64,000 nucleotides of DNA from JAPHTQ01 sp050299175. Lineage in GTDB: Bacteria; Pseudomonadota; Gammaproteobacteria; Thiohalomonadales; Thiohalomonadaceae. A program made the translations under genes and the position numbers. The notes below the pieces were generated by a model that saw only the letters and a program-made list of their open reading frames with translations, searched no databases and was not told the DNA's origin. The stretch is from positions 18,479 to 82,478 of the forward strand of contig JBNKVM010000020.1 of the NCBI GenBank assembly GCA_050299175.1. Reading direction: 5' to 3'. Shown here piece after piece: positions 1-9,004 of this stretch (positions within the stretch are counted from its first letter, which is position 1; every line of letters starts with the position of its first letter).

Positions 1-501
1 TGTCTCCTTATATTTTCCTTCGGCGACAAAATGCCCCATGAGCATAAACTCTTCAGCATCGGATGTGCGACCGGTGTGACGATGCACCAGCTTACCGTCC
101 AGGTCAAAGTAAGCGATCATTGGGGTGGCACGAACACGAAACTCCTTGAAGGCAAAATCTTTCTGGCTCATGACACTGCCTTTGAAGTCAGTTATTTCTA
201 CATCGCCCTCAATATCCACCGGGAACATAAGAAAATTTTCCCGATAGTACGCCTGGATATCTGGGCGGTTGAGAACGTTAATCTTCATCCAGTGACAGAA
301 GGGACATTCATCCATTTCGAAGAAGATCATAATGCCCTTTTTATTTGTATCACGGGCATTTTGTAGCTCTTCGGAGAAATCGCCGAATGTCTCGTTGAAG
401 AAATAGGTGTAGGGATCGCGTGGAGTTTCCGCTGCCATTGATGTGAAAGAAAGCAGGGAAAATCCGGCAACCATGAGGAGTGTGCTGATGTAACGACGCA
501 T
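1..501 (-). CDS. SoxW-like periplasmic thioredoxin (3' end outside window)
   Basis: Open at the left edge; 167 residues are visible with no stop. The start is the ATG at 499-501, preceded by a strong GGAGG. An N-terminal signal peptide (hydrophobic residues 7-20, Ala-rich cleavage region near 23-24) is followed by a thioredoxin fold with the redox pair C66-P-F-C69 and an R-A-T-P-M segment that would hold the cis-proline. CPxC proteins of this length with export signals include SoxW and related thiol reductases that keep sulfur-oxidation or cytochrome proteins reduced. It lies just downstream of a second thioredoxin-like gene on the same strand. The SoxW assignment is by resemblance; no sox cluster is in view. 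Confidence 0.75.
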   Translation of the reverse strand, partial: MRRYISTLLMVAGFSLLSFTSMAAETPRDPYTYFFNETFGDFSEELQNARDTNKKGIMIFFEMDECPFCHWMKINVLNRPDIQAYYRENFLMFPVDIEGDVEITDFKGSVMSQKDFAFKEFRVRATPMIAYFDLDGKLVHRHTGRTSDAEEFMLMGHFVAEGKYKET

Positions 502-544
502 TGACGTTCCTCCGGGGGTGTGGTGCCCAGTTTTACTGGAGCCG

Positions 545-1021
545 TTATTTGCTGTTTTTATTTATAAAACTTTCAAGCATATCCATTGAAACCAGTCCTA
601 CTTTCCTCGCCACCGTATTCCCTTGCGGGTCAATCAAATAGGTAGTGGGCAGTCCTGGTATATTCCCAATAAGCGGCATATCACCACTCATTTGTACTAT
701 CGGATAACTCATCATATTCTCTTCGACAAAGCGGCTCAACGCAGCCTTTGAGCTTTCATCCATACTGAAACCCACTACCACGGCATCCTTGTCCTTGTGA
801 GTTTCATGAAAATGGATAAGTTCCGGGATCTCTTCCTGGCACGGTGGGCACCAGGTAGCCCAGTAGTTAACCACTATCCATTTACCTCGATAGTTGTCCA
901 GGCTAATTGGACTGCCGCTAATATCGACAAAATTCGGTGCCGAAAAAACACTGCCGGCAACCAGCCACAGTCCCAACAAGACTGCTATTTTCCAGGAATG
1001 ATGGCGGTTACAACTTATCAT
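545..1021 (-). CDS. TlpA-family thiol-disulfide reductase
   Basis: This 158-residue protein has a signal peptide or anchor (hydrophobic residues 12-27) and a TlpA/ResA-type thioredoxin domain with the motif W57-C58-P-P-C61 and a G-L-P-T-T cis-proline loop near residue 122. Such proteins work in the periplasm, reducing disulfides in apocytochromes or other clients. The ATG has only a weak ribosome-binding site, but it starts 18 bases after the stop of the YqhA-type gene, so translational coupling is likely. With the CPFC thioredoxin 43 bases downstream it forms a pair of periplasmic redox proteins. Confidence 0.85.
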   Translation of the reverse strand: MISCNRHHSWKIAVLLGLWLVAGSVFSAPNFVDISGSPISLDNYRGKWIVVNYWATWCPPCQEEIPELIHFHETHKDKDAVVVGFSMDESSKAALSRFVEENMMSYPIVQMSGDMPLIGNIPGLPTTYLIDPQGNTVARKVGLVSMDMLESFINKNSK

Positions 1022-1039
1022 CTTGCTAATTTATAGTAC

Positions 1040-1582
1040 TCAATGCTTAGGAGATGCTGAATGATCCCCAGCATGTGAAAGGTAGAGCGCAAGACCAATC
1101 AGTGCGATACCTCCCGCCAGAGAGAGCAAATCCATTGCCGAATTAAAACTCAGACTGATGGCATGTTCGAAGAATTTAACGATCAGGATCATCAGAATTA
1201 CTTTCGCCAGGCGAGCTTTCAGATCATCAAGACTATTGATCAACAGCACATTGGAAGAAGTCTCAGCACCCTCAGCCATATCGATCTTACTGATAAACAG
1301 CTCATACAGACCGAGAGCAAAAATCAACAACACCGTTGCCAGCAAATAGCCATCGACGATCTCGACAATATGCGTGATGGTGGCACTGCGCAGAGTTGCG
1401 CGCGCTGCAGTGTCCAGAACTGGTGAGGCATACTCCAGCAGGTGGCTCCATAGATAGATGGCATCCACCGTAGTCAGGAAGAACATGGCAAATGCTGACA
1501 TCAGGCTGGCGATCACGGCAAACAGCACGACAAACCGACTCTGCCACATAAACCCTTCAAAAAGCTGCTCAATCTTTTTCAT
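1040..1582 (-). CDS. YqhA/UPF0114 family membrane protein
   Basis: A 180-residue integral membrane protein with about four hydrophobic segments (near residues 17-38, 70-90, 122-142 and 148-167). The N-terminal pattern of a short amphipathic stretch followed by W-Q-S-R-F and a long helix, and the overall size, fit the UPF0114 (YqhA) family, whose function is unknown. The start has GGAAG seven bases upstream. It heads a minus-strand run continuing into the TlpA-like and SoxW-like genes, which would link it to envelope redox work; that link is inference from position. Confidence 0.8.
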   Translation of the reverse strand: MKKIEQLFEGFMWQSRFVVLFAVIASLMSAFAMFFLTTVDAIYLWSHLLEYASPVLDTAARATLRSATITHIVEIVDGYLLATVLLIFALGLYELFISKIDMAEGAETSSNVLLINSLDDLKARLAKVILMILIVKFFEHAISLSFNSAMDLLSLAGGIALIGLALYLSHAGDHSASPKH

Positions 1583-1610
1583 GCTTCGCTTCCGTAAGCG
1601 TTTCCTACTG

Positions 1611-1642
1611 ACGAAAGAAAGGGGCTCGTAGAAGAGCCCCTT
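1611..1642 (-). terminator. Rho-independent terminator of the LysM lipoprotein gene
   Basis: Bases 1619-1627 (AAGGGGCTC) pair perfectly with 1634-1642 (GAGCCCCTT) around a six-base loop. On the minus strand the stem is followed by a T-rich run (TTTCTTTCG). It sits 28 bases past the stop of the LysM gene. Confidence 0.85.
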
Positions 1643-1669
1643 CCAAATTACTGCCTGTGAACCGGAATA

Positions 1670-2248
1670 TTACTGGTTCAGATAGGCCATATCGGAGTCT
1701 TCGGTAACACCCAGAGACCAGGCACCGCGGGTCTTGGCGTGCATTACCGCTGCATCGACATCGGCAGCAGAAGCCGACTGGTCAATGGTGAACTCCTGAC
1801 CGGGATAGATCAGGTCAGCGTCTTTGATCTTGTCGCGGTTGGCTTTGTAGATCAGCGGCCACTGGTAAGGATTACCGTAAACTTCGCTCTTTCCGGAAAT
1901 TCCCCAGAGACTATCACCCGCCATTACTGTGTACTGGCTGGACATCGGCTGTTCCTGCATCTGCGCCAGAGCGTTCTCAGCCTGACGGCGAGCCTGCTCG
2001 GCAAGCTGGATAGCCTTGCCAGTGTCACCAGCTTCGAGAGCTGCTTCAGCTTCCTGAATCAGCGCCTCGGTATCACGCCATTCAGCACCGGCAGCTTTGG
2101 CCTCTTCATTTGCGGCCTTGGCATCAGCAATCGCTGCCTGCGCCATGGCTACCGGATCATCTCCTTCCGGAGTACTTGCACAACCTACCGCGAGACTCAG
2201 AACAATCGCGATAAGCGCCGTAAATTTCATACCTTTGAACAGTTTCAT
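1670..2248 (-). CDS. LysM-domain lipoprotein
   Basis: Starting at the ATG at 2246-2248 (GGAGTCTC upstream) gives 192 residues with a lipoprotein signal ending in L-A-V-G-C23. Residues 30-95 form an Ala/Glu/Gln-rich helical segment of the DUF4398 kind, and residues 106-155 are a LysM domain (Y-T-V-M-A-G-D-S-L-W), which binds peptidoglycan. It is likely an outer-membrane-anchored, wall-binding protein. The reading frame extends 26 codons further upstream, but that part has no ribosome-binding site and would bury the lipoprotein signal. Its neighbour upstream is a second small DUF4398-type lipoprotein. Confidence 0.88.
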   Translation of the reverse strand: MKLFKGMKFTALIAIVLSLAVGCASTPEGDDPVAMAQAAIADAKAANEEAKAAGAEWRDTEALIQEAEAALEAGDTGKAIQLAEQARRQAENALAQMQEQPMSSQYTVMAGDSLWGISGKSEVYGNPYQWPLIYKANRDKIKDADLIYPGQEFTIDQSASAADVDAAVMHAKTRGAWSLGVTEDSDMAYLNQ

Positions 2249-2400
2249 GAAGAGACTCCGCCGTTGTCGTTTCTTAATTAAAGATACGCGAAAACTAACA
2301 CGTTCATGCTGCGACCACGTTAGCACCAGGCTATATAAGCGTCAAGAATTTAGAGTGTGACCTATTCCGCAAGTAGCCCGCATGCAATTTTCACCTATTT

Positions 2401-2718
2401 TCAGGGTGCCGCGGCAATCGCCTCATCGCGTGCCTTGATCGCCAAGGCCTTTGCCACCGTCGCTGCCATTCGTGCCGCTTCGTATTCGCCCTGCTCCAAA
2501 GTGCGGGTTGCAAGTTCCATGGAGTCTTCCGCGCTGCGCAACTTCTGCGGCGCAAACTGCTCCGCCTTGGCCTCATGCGCCGCTTTGATCGCCTGACGCG
2601 CATCGCTCATCTCCTGCACCGGTGGCATCACGGCACAGGCGACAAGCATTAACGACAACAGCGGAACCAGCATGCGGCTGACGGAAAAATGCCTTTGAAA
2701 TGAACTCACTACGAACAA
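2401..2718 (-). CDS. DUF4398-type small lipoprotein
   Basis: A short protein with a lipobox L-M-L-V-A-C followed by an Ala-rich alpha-helical domain with repeated A-x-x-A-x-x-A-K-A patterns, the character of DUF4398 proteins. The helix resembles the one in the LysM lipoprotein directly downstream, so the two may share a partner or derive from one module. The start is uncertain: the frame opens with a TTG at 2716-2718 that keeps two arginines in the signal peptide n-region, while the first ATG (2671-2673) leaves no positive charge before the hydrophobic core. No clear ribosome-binding site decides. Confidence 0.7.
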   Translation of the reverse strand: MFVVSSFQRHFSVSRMLVPLLSLMLVACAVMPPVQEMSDARQAIKAAHEAKAEQFAPQKLRSAEDSMELATRTLEQGEYEAARMAATVAKALAIKARDEAIAAAP

Positions 2719-2829
2719 TGTGGTGACTCGAAATTGAAGGGCTTTTCAAGCTATCACCGCCCCTATGGGCTGTCAAGGAATGTCCCGGTAAAATGCCTTT
2801 TGCAGATTTACGCAGAAAACGAGGTCACG

Positions 2830-3426
2830 ATGAGCGAAATACTGGTGCTTTACTACAGCCGCCACGGCGCCATTGCCGAAATGGCCCGACTAATTGCCCG
2901 CGGCGTGGAAGAGATAGAGGGGATAAGCGCCCGCCTGCGCACCGTCCCGGAGGTGTCCAGCGTATGTGAAGCCACTGCGGAGGAGGTCCCGGAAGCAGGC
3001 GCCCCCTATGTAGAGCCGGAAGATCTCAAAGAGTGCGTCGGACTGGCCCTCGGCAGCCCCTGCCACTTCGGCAATATGGCCGCACCGCTGAAATACTTCC
3101 TCGATACCACTACCCCGTTGTGGTTATCGGGTAGCCTGATCGGCAAACCCGCCGCCGTATTTACCTCCAGTTCCAGCCTCCATGGCGGCCAGGAAAGCAC
3201 CCTGCTGTCGATGATGCTGCCGCTGCTGCACCACGGCATGCTGCTCTGCGGCATCCCCTATAGCGAAACCGGCCTGCTACACACCCGTGGTGGTGGCACT
3301 CCCTATGGCGCCAGCCATCATGCCGGCGCGGACAACAAACTCCCCCTGAGCGAGGAGGAGAAACAGCTCTGCGTCGCCCTGGGGCGCCGTCTCGCCGCCA
3401 CCACCAAATCATTGAAAAATGGATAA
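2830..3426 (+). CDS. wrbA: WrbA-like NAD(P)H:quinone oxidoreductase (flavodoxin fold)
   Basis: 198 residues from the ATG at 2830, preceded by GAGGT. The N-terminus I-L-V-L-Y-Y-S-R-H-G is the phosphate-binding loop of flavodoxin-fold proteins, G-S-P-C-H-F-G-N-M lies where WrbA has its second FMN loop, and the C-terminal segment with S-S-S-L-H-G-G-Q-E-S-T follows the family pattern. WrbA-type enzymes reduce quinones with two electrons and protect against redox cycling. It is divergent from the DUF4398 lipoprotein and overlaps the start of the next gene by eight bases, so the two are probably co-transcribed. Confidence 0.85.
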   Translation: MSEILVLYYSRHGAIAEMARLIARGVEEIEGISARLRTVPEVSSVCEATAEEVPEAGAPYVEPEDLKECVGLALGSPCHFGNMAAPLKYFLDTTTPLWLSGSLIGKPAAVFTSSSSLHGGQESTLLSMMLPLLHHGMLLCGIPYSETGLLHTRGGGTPYGASHHAGADNKLPLSEEEKQLCVALGRRLAATTKSLKNG

Positions 3427-3778
3427 AACCCGTCTTAGTTATCTCACCGCAGTAAGCGCCTACTTCGGCCTGATGCTACTGCTGATGATCTGGTTGGCCT
3501 GGCTCTCGCCACCTACTAGCGTACCGATCTCGGTGGCCCTGTTTCTGATGCTGGTGCCGCTACTGTTTCCGCTGCGCGGCATCCTCTATGGCCGCCCCTA
3601 CACCTTCGCCTGGGCCAGTTTCCTCGCTCTGTTCTATTTCACTCACGGCGTGGTGGAGGCGTACAGCAACCCGGATGACCGCTGGCTGGCACTGGTGGAA
3701 GTGGTACTAAGCGTCGCTTTTTACAGCGGCAGTATGTTCTATGCCCGCTTTCGCGGCAGGGAGTTACGAGGCGAGTAA
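3419..3778 (+). CDS. DUF2069 family membrane protein
   Basis: A 119-residue protein with four hydrophobic segments, typical in length and sequence of DUF2069, a short inner-membrane family of unknown function that commonly follows wrbA in Gammaproteobacteria. The start overlaps the end of the flavoprotein gene. Its 3' end overlaps the convergent hda gene by 15 bases, so no separate terminator fits between them. Confidence 0.85.
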   Translation: MDKTRLSYLTAVSAYFGLMLLLMIWLAWLSPPTSVPISVALFLMLVPLLFPLRGILYGRPYTFAWASFLALFYFTHGVVEAYSNPDDRWLALVEVVLSVAFYSGSMFYARFRGRELRGE

Positions 3779-4447
3779 CTGGCGAACGAAGGGAATGGTT
3801 AATTTACGCTGGGCGGCCAGCGACCCTTCATCGAGCCGTTCCAGCAGGGAAAACAGGGCGTGCATATCCCGCGGTGCTCGCTGCAGCAGGTAGTTAGCCA
3901 CATCTTCAGACAGCTCCATGCCACGATTCGCGGCCCGTAGCCTGAGCGCCGCGGCCTTACCCGCATCATCCAGTAGCTGCAGCTGAAAAACCGGCCCCCA
4001 GCCAAGTCGGGAGACCAGATCGGGCAGATCCAGGCCCAGCGCTGGCGGAGCGGCACTACCGGCCACCAGCAACCGATGCCCGCTATCGCGCAGGCGATTG
4101 TAGAGGTGGAACAGGGCGGTCTCCCACTCCTCGTTTCCGGCCACGCTCTCCAGCCTGTCGAGGCAGACCAACGTCATCCCCTCCAACCCTTCCAGCATCG
4201 GCGGCGTGATCCCCGCTTCGTCTAACGGCAAGTAGATCGCCTGCCCACCCGCCTCGGTTACCCCGTGGCAGGCGGCCTGCAGGAGATGGCTTTTGCCACT
4301 GCCGCTGACTCCCCAGAGATAGATGAAGGGCTCCATCCCCTGTTGCAGGGCATGGCAGGCCGTGGCGTTGGCACCGGGATAAAAATTGGCGAAGGTGGCG
4401 CTGTCGCGCAGACCGATTCGCAGCGGTAGCTGCGGATGGGGACTCAT
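3764..4447 (-). CDS. hda: Hda, DnaA inactivator
   Basis: 227 residues resembling the AAA+ domain of DnaA without its C-terminal DNA-binding domain. Residues 5-12 (P-Q-L-P-L-R-I-G) match the N-terminal clamp-binding peptide region of Hda; the Walker A motif is G-V-S-G-S-G-K-S at 46-53, and a sensor-type arginine region follows. In the family, Hda with the beta clamp makes DnaA-ATP hydrolyse after replication starts. It is the last gene of a minus-strand run (DUF2066, pgsA, perM, hda) in which successive genes overlap by four bases, a conserved gammaproteobacterial order. Confidence 0.93.
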   Translation of the reverse strand: MSPHPQLPLRIGLRDSATFANFYPGANATACHALQQGMEPFIYLWGVSGSGKSHLLQAACHGVTEAGGQAIYLPLDEAGITPPMLEGLEGMTLVCLDRLESVAGNEEWETALFHLYNRLRDSGHRLLVAGSAAPPALGLDLPDLVSRLGWGPVFQLQLLDDAGKAAALRLRAANRGMELSEDVANYLLQRAPRDMHALFSLLERLDEGSLAAQRKLTIPFVRQLLAS

Positions 4448-5505
4448 GCGGGCGGCTCCCCCCGCTCGGCATAAAGGCTGCTGCCGACGTACTGCTCGTG
4501 GGTATAGCGCAGCAGCACCATCACCACCGCCGCCACCGGCAGGGCCAACAAGATGCCGACGAAACCGAATAGCTGGCCACCAGCGAGTACAGCGAAGATC
4601 ACCGCCACCGGATGCAGGCCGATCTTCTCCCCCACCAGTAGCGGGGTCAGCAACATCCCCTCCACCGCCTGACCGACCATGAAGACCGCCACCACATAGA
4701 TCAGCGGCATCAACTCTTGGAACTGCATCAGCGCAGCCACTCCGGCAGCGGCAATGCCTACAATGAAGCCAAGATAGGGGACGAAACTCACCAATCCGGC
4801 AAGCATACCGATCAAAAGGGCCAACTCCAGTCCGACTAGGGAAAGGCCCACCGAGTAGATGGTACCGAGCGCCAGCATTACCAGCAGCTGACCACGGAGA
4901 AAGGCACCGAGCACCTCGTCCGAGGCACGGGCCAACCGCGCGACCACCGCCTCGGCGCGGCGCGGAATCAATTCATGAATACGCTCGACCAGAATGTCCC
5001 AATCGCGTAGCAGATAGAAGGTCACTACCGGGATCAGCATCAGGTTGGCACCCCAGGCCAGCAGGGTCATGCCGGAACGGGAAAGCAGGGCAAAGGCCCC
5101 CTTCACGGTACCGCCCCACTGCTCGCGCACCAGGGTTTTCAGCGTCGCCAGGTCGAAGGTGGCGTTGTCCACGCCAAGGTAACCACTCACCGCAGGCAAC
5201 ACTTTCTGTTGCAGGGTATCCAAATAGCTCGGCAGACGACTACCGAGCAATACGAACTGACGCTCCAGCATCGGTACCAGGATCAGCAGCAGGAGCAATG
5301 CGACAATGGAGAGGACAATAAATACCAGGGTAACCGAGAGGGTCCTCGACAGTTTGCGTGCCTCGAGCCGATCCACCAGAGGATCACCGATATAGGCCAG
5401 GACTGCCGCAACCAGAAAGGGAGTAAGCACGGGTGCCAGCAGATAGATCAGGAAACCACCGAAGGTCACCCCTGCCAACACAAACCACTTCTGCGATTCG
5501 CTCAT
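4444..5505 (-). CDS. perM: AI-2E family transporter, PerM-like permease
   Basis: 353 residues with about seven or eight hydrophobic segments and a large loop near residues 60-150, the layout of the PerM/YdiK/TqsA (AI-2E transporter) family. Substrates differ within the family, so none is assigned. The stop overlaps the hda start by four bases (ATGA), and the start overlaps the stop of the upstream CDP-alcohol phosphatidyltransferase gene by four bases, indicating translational coupling. Confidence 0.88.
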   Translation of the reverse strand: MSESQKWFVLAGVTFGGFLIYLLAPVLTPFLVAAVLAYIGDPLVDRLEARKLSRTLSVTLVFIVLSIVALLLLLILVPMLERQFVLLGSRLPSYLDTLQQKVLPAVSGYLGVDNATFDLATLKTLVREQWGGTVKGAFALLSRSGMTLLAWGANLMLIPVVTFYLLRDWDILVERIHELIPRRAEAVVARLARASDEVLGAFLRGQLLVMLALGTIYSVGLSLVGLELALLIGMLAGLVSFVPYLGFIVGIAAAGVAALMQFQELMPLIYVVAVFMVGQAVEGMLLTPLLVGEKIGLHPVAVIFAVLAGGQLFGFVGILLALPVAAVVMVLLRYTHEQYVGSSLYAERGEPPA

Positions 5506-6065
5506 TCCTCCCTCCCGGCGTAGTAACAGCGATAGGCGCGCCAGCCCCAGCGCCAGACGTAATCGACACCGCTCCAGACGGTAAAGATCGCCACAAAACT
5601 AATCATCACATTGGTGACCCAGGCTGGTATCAATGTCACCATGGCGGCGACGATAATCAGTAGCCCAAGCAGGATCTGCAGCACAGTATTGATCTTGCTG
5701 ATGCGGGTCGGCTCCATGGTCAGACTCTGGCAGAAATAGTGGTAGGCAGAGGCGCCGCCAACAATCACCACATCACGCAGGATCACCAGTCCCACCAACC
5801 ACAGCGGCAGCAAACCGTTCCAGCCCAGCACCAGATAGACACCAACCAGCATGAACTTGTCGGCCAGCGGATCCAGCAGGGAGCCGAGACGGGTATGCCA
5901 GCAGAAGCGCCGTGCCAGATAGCCGTCCAGGCCATCGCTAATCCCGGCGAGAAAGAACAGTACCAGCACCGTGCCATACTCCTGCCTGGCCAGGAACACC
6001 ATGATCGGTGCTACCAGCAGAATACGCAGGATGGTTATCGCATTCGGTATTTGGCGTCTGTTCAC
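5502..6065 (-). CDS. pgsA: CDP-alcohol phosphatidyltransferase, PgsA-like
   Basis: A 187-residue membrane enzyme carrying the full family signature D44-G-L-D47-G-Y-L-A-R, then G61 with D65 and D69 (D-G-x2-D-G-x2-A-R-x8-G-x3-D-x3-D). Together with the N-terminal N-A-I-T-I-L-R-I this points to phosphatidylglycerophosphate synthase, which makes PG-phosphate from CDP-diacylglycerol and glycerol-3-phosphate. The start codon is GTG, overlapping the DUF2066 stop as GTGA. The C-terminus is longer than minimal, with a final basic stretch. Confidence 0.85.
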   Translation of the reverse strand: MNRRQIPNAITILRILLVAPIMVFLARQEYGTVLVLFFLAGISDGLDGYLARRFCWHTRLGSLLDPLADKFMLVGVYLVLGWNGLLPLWLVGLVILRDVVIVGGASAYHYFCQSLTMEPTRISKINTVLQILLGLLIIVAAMVTLIPAWVTNVMISFVAIFTVWSGVDYVWRWGWRAYRCYYAGREE

Positions 6066-7216
6066 GGAACCATATGATAATAATGAACTTTTTGTACTGA
6101 CTCAGGCTCTTTTCCTTCCCCATTGCCCTTCCCGGAATCGCCGTTCTGCGGACTCTCGGTGGGGGTTTCAACCATCAACGGCGGCTGCTCGGCTTCGAGC
6201 ACATCCCCCAGATCGATGGTCTGCAAGGCGGCCTCGCTGCCACCCTCGGTACGGATACGAATACTCAGGGCGGTGGGCATCATCTTGAGCACCTTGACCT
6301 CTTTGACCCCAGGCAGGTTACCGAGATACTCGGTCACCCGGCCATAAGCCGACAAGCCATTAACCCCATTCACCTGCAACATGATCTCATCGCTGCCGCT
6401 GGCAAAACTCTCGGCGAAGCGTTGTACCAACTGTTCCGCGGTATTACCGATACCTTCGGCAATCAACGGCGCCACTTCACTGGACTGCTGCATCCAGCGG
6501 AACACCTCGCCCTGATAGATCAAAGTCCAACGCACACCCCACTGCCCACCTGAAACCGGATAGAGGCGCCCGACCAGTGTCGCCTGCGGATGGTAGCGCA
6601 GCGAGGCCGATTGAATGCTGTCGAGAAAATCACCCCAGATGTCGGCCATGCTGATCGCCGACTGGTCGGTCAGATCCAGCAGGGGCAACTTCACCGGCAG
6701 GGCGCGCCGCGCCGCTTCCTGATCGATCAATTCACGCACCAGACCGCTGTCGTTAGCCCCCACCAGCACCCGGTTGCCGCCCTGCTCCACCCCAAGCCAG
6801 ATCAGGGTAACCGGTCGGGTATTGCCCCAGATGTTGTAGCCGTGCTGGCGCAGCAGTTCATCGATGCTGTTAACGTCGAAACGGACGGAAAGATAGAGCC
6901 GTTCGCGGGCGATCTGGCCGTTCTCGTCCGGCTGCTGTTCCTCCGGTGGAATCGCCTCACTACGGTAGCGGTACTGCTGTACAAACTGCCCGGCGGTGCT
7001 CATCGCCGTGAGCAACCATTCGTTGTCCAGTACCAGCGCGGTACCACTGACCTTGAGCAGCACATTCCCCATCGCCTGCTGCATCCCGTCGGCACGAGAC
7101 TGTTCGCTCTGGTCGGGAACAACCACCTCATCCTGGTACAGACCCAGGTTGTCCGCAGCAAATAACGGGGTAGCGGCAAGGAAGAACAGCAGGGCAAAAA
7201 TGGTCGTATTTTTCAT
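6062..7216 (-). CDS. DUF2066 domain-containing secreted protein
   Basis: 384 residues with a clear signal peptide (hydrophobic residues 5-19, A-L-F-A-A cleavage region). The body matches the DUF2066 family found in front of the pgsA-perM-hda group in many Gammaproteobacteria; its role is unknown. The C-terminal 60 residues are rich in Glu, Pro and Gly and are probably disordered. It is the first gene of the four-gene overlapping operon and is divergent from purM, with the shared promoter region at 7217-7356. Confidence 0.85.
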   Translation of the reverse strand: MKNTTIFALLFFLAATPLFAADNLGLYQDEVVVPDQSEQSRADGMQQAMGNVLLKVSGTALVLDNEWLLTAMSTAGQFVQQYRYRSEAIPPEEQQPDENGQIARERLYLSVRFDVNSIDELLRQHGYNIWGNTRPVTLIWLGVEQGGNRVLVGANDSGLVRELIDQEAARRALPVKLPLLDLTDQSAISMADIWGDFLDSIQSASLRYHPQATLVGRLYPVSGGQWGVRWTLIYQGEVFRWMQQSSEVAPLIAEGIGNTAEQLVQRFAESFASGSDEIMLQVNGVNGLSAYGRVTEYLGNLPGVKEVKVLKMMPTALSIRIRTEGGSEAALQTIDLGDVLEAEQPPLMVETPTESPQNGDSGKGNGEGKEPESVQKVHYYHMVP

Positions 7217-7356
7217 CTGATCGCAGTCATCTCAAAGTGGGCTTCAAGGTACGGGAACGCCGATATGATAGCAAGACGCGGGCCTCATGCGCTGGTAGAA
7301 TAGCGCGCTTCATCTGGGCGTCCCTGGTTCGGCGTCACTTTTTGGGAGAAAGTTCC

Positions 7357-8409
7357 GTGAGCAAGCAGCAGACAACCGACGGCAGCGGCCTCAGCTACCG
7401 CGATGCAGGTGTCGATATCGATGCCGGCAACAGCTTGATCGAACGCATCAAGCCCCACGCCAAACGCACCATGCGCCCCGAAGTCATCGGCGGTCTGGGC
7501 GGCTTCGGCGCCCTGTTCGAGCTGCCGCTGGATCGCTACAAACAACCTGTGCTGGTCTCAGGCACCGACGGCGTCGGCACCAAGCTGAAATTGGCAATGG
7601 AGATGAACAAGCACGACACCATCGGCATCGATCTGGTGGCGATGTGCGTCAACGACCTGATCGTCGGTGGCGCCGAACCGCTCTACTTCCTCGACTACTA
7701 CGCCACCGGCCACCTCGAAGTGGAAGCTGCTACTGATGTGATCAAGGGCATTGCCGACGGCTGTGAACTCTCAGGTTGCGCCCTCACCGGGGGTGAAACC
7801 GCCGAGATGCCCGGCATGTACCAGCACGGCGATTACGATCTGGCCGGATTCTGCGTTGGCGTGGTGGAAAAGAGCGCCATCATCGACGGCAGTAAAGTGA
7901 AACCGGGCGACGCCATTCTCGGTATCGCCTCTTCCGGTCCCCACTCCAACGGCTACTCCCTGGTGCGCAAGGTACTGGAGGTCAGCGATGCCAAACTGGA
8001 TGAAGATTTCAATGGTCGTCCACTGGGTGAGGTCCTGCTGACCCCGACCCGTATCTATGTCAAACCACTGCTTGAGCTGTTCCAGAAAATAGAAGTCCAC
8101 GCCCTGGCCCATATCACCGGCGGCGGTCTACCGGAAAACCTGCCGCGGGTGCTGCCCGAAGGTTGCCGTGCGGTTATCGACAGCAGTGCCTGGCAGCGCC
8201 CGACGATCTTCGACTGGCTACAGCAGCAGGGCAATATCGCCGACAGCGAAATGTATCGCACCTTCAACTGCGGTATCGGCATGGCCGTGGTTGTCGCAGC
8301 GGATCAGGCGGAAAACGCCATGACACAGCTACGTGCCACAGGTGAAGAAGTGACCCTCATCGGCACCATCGAACCACACAGCGAAGGCGAGCGAGTCGTT
8401 ATCAACTGA
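7357..8409 (+). CDS. purM: PurM, phosphoribosylformylglycinamidine cyclo-ligase
   Basis: The chosen start is the GTG at 7357-7359, with GGGAGA seven bases upstream; it gives 350 residues, the usual PurM length, beginning just before L-S-Y-R-D-A-G-V-D-I. The ATP-binding stretch G-T-D-G-V-G-T-K and the T-G-G-E-T-A-E-M-P-G motif are intact. PurM closes the imidazole ring to make AIR in purine synthesis. A longer in-frame extension upstream has no family resemblance. The stop TGA shares a base with the purN start. Confidence 0.97.
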   Translation: MSKQQTTDGSGLSYRDAGVDIDAGNSLIERIKPHAKRTMRPEVIGGLGGFGALFELPLDRYKQPVLVSGTDGVGTKLKLAMEMNKHDTIGIDLVAMCVNDLIVGGAEPLYFLDYYATGHLEVEAATDVIKGIADGCELSGCALTGGETAEMPGMYQHGDYDLAGFCVGVVEKSAIIDGSKVKPGDAILGIASSGPHSNGYSLVRKVLEVSDAKLDEDFNGRPLGEVLLTPTRIYVKPLLELFQKIEVHALAHITGGGLPENLPRVLPEGCRAVIDSSAWQRPTIFDWLQQQGNIADSEMYRTFNCGIGMAVVVAADQAENAMTQLRATGEEVTLIGTIEPHSEGERVVIN

Positions 8410-8996
8410 TGGTCGAAAACAAACTTCCGATCGTTGTCCTGATCTCAGGCAGCGGCAGCAATCTGCAGTCGATCATCGACGCCGCGACGGGCGACCTGCC
8501 GGTGGATATCCGTGCGGTGATCAGCAATCGTCCCGATGCCTACGGCCTGACCCGCGCCAGTGAAGCAGGTATCAATACAGCGGTGCTGGAACATAGCAAT
8601 TTTGCCGATCGGGAAAGTTACGATCAGGCATTACAGGAACTGATCGATAGCTACTCACCTGAACTGGTGGTGCTGGCAGGATTCATGCGTATCCTCAGCG
8701 ATGATTTCGTCCGTCACTACGAAGGGCGAATGCTGAACATCCACCCTTCTCTACTACCCAAATACCGCGGCCTACATACCCATGCGCGGGCACTGGAAGC
8801 GGGCGACAAAGTAGCGGGCTGCACCGTGCACTATGTCACTGCTGAACTGGATGCCGGACCGATCATTCTGCAGGCACGGGTACCGGTACTCGACAATGAC
8901 ACACCGGAGACACTGGCGGCACGTGTGCTGGAACAGGAACACAAAATCTATCCCCAGGCGATCCGTCAATTTGCAGAGCAAAAGCTGAAAAATTAG
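8409..8996 (+). CDS. purN: PurN, phosphoribosylglycinamide formyltransferase
   Basis: 195 residues beginning at the ATG that overlaps the purM stop (TGATG). S-G-S-G-S-N-L-Q is the phosphate-binding loop; the catalytic Asn-His pair is in N-I-H-P-S-L-L-P, and the essential Asp is in A-E-L-D-A-G-P-I. PurN transfers a formyl group from 10-formyl-THF to GAR. It is coupled to purM, and its 3' end stops eight bases short of the convergent GGDEF/EAL gene. Confidence 0.96.
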   Translation: MVENKLPIVVLISGSGSNLQSIIDAATGDLPVDIRAVISNRPDAYGLTRASEAGINTAVLEHSNFADRESYDQALQELIDSYSPELVVLAGFMRILSDDFVRHYEGRMLNIHPSLLPKYRGLHTHARALEAGDKVAGCTVHYVTAELDAGPIILQARVPVLDNDTPETLAARVLEQEHKIYPQAIRQFAEQKLKN

Positions 8997-9004
8997 CGCT
9001 GCGG

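Noticed and set aside
7237..7356. Forty extra codons upstream of purM
   Set aside because: They are not family-like, and a GTG with a good GGGAGA fits the normal PurM length.
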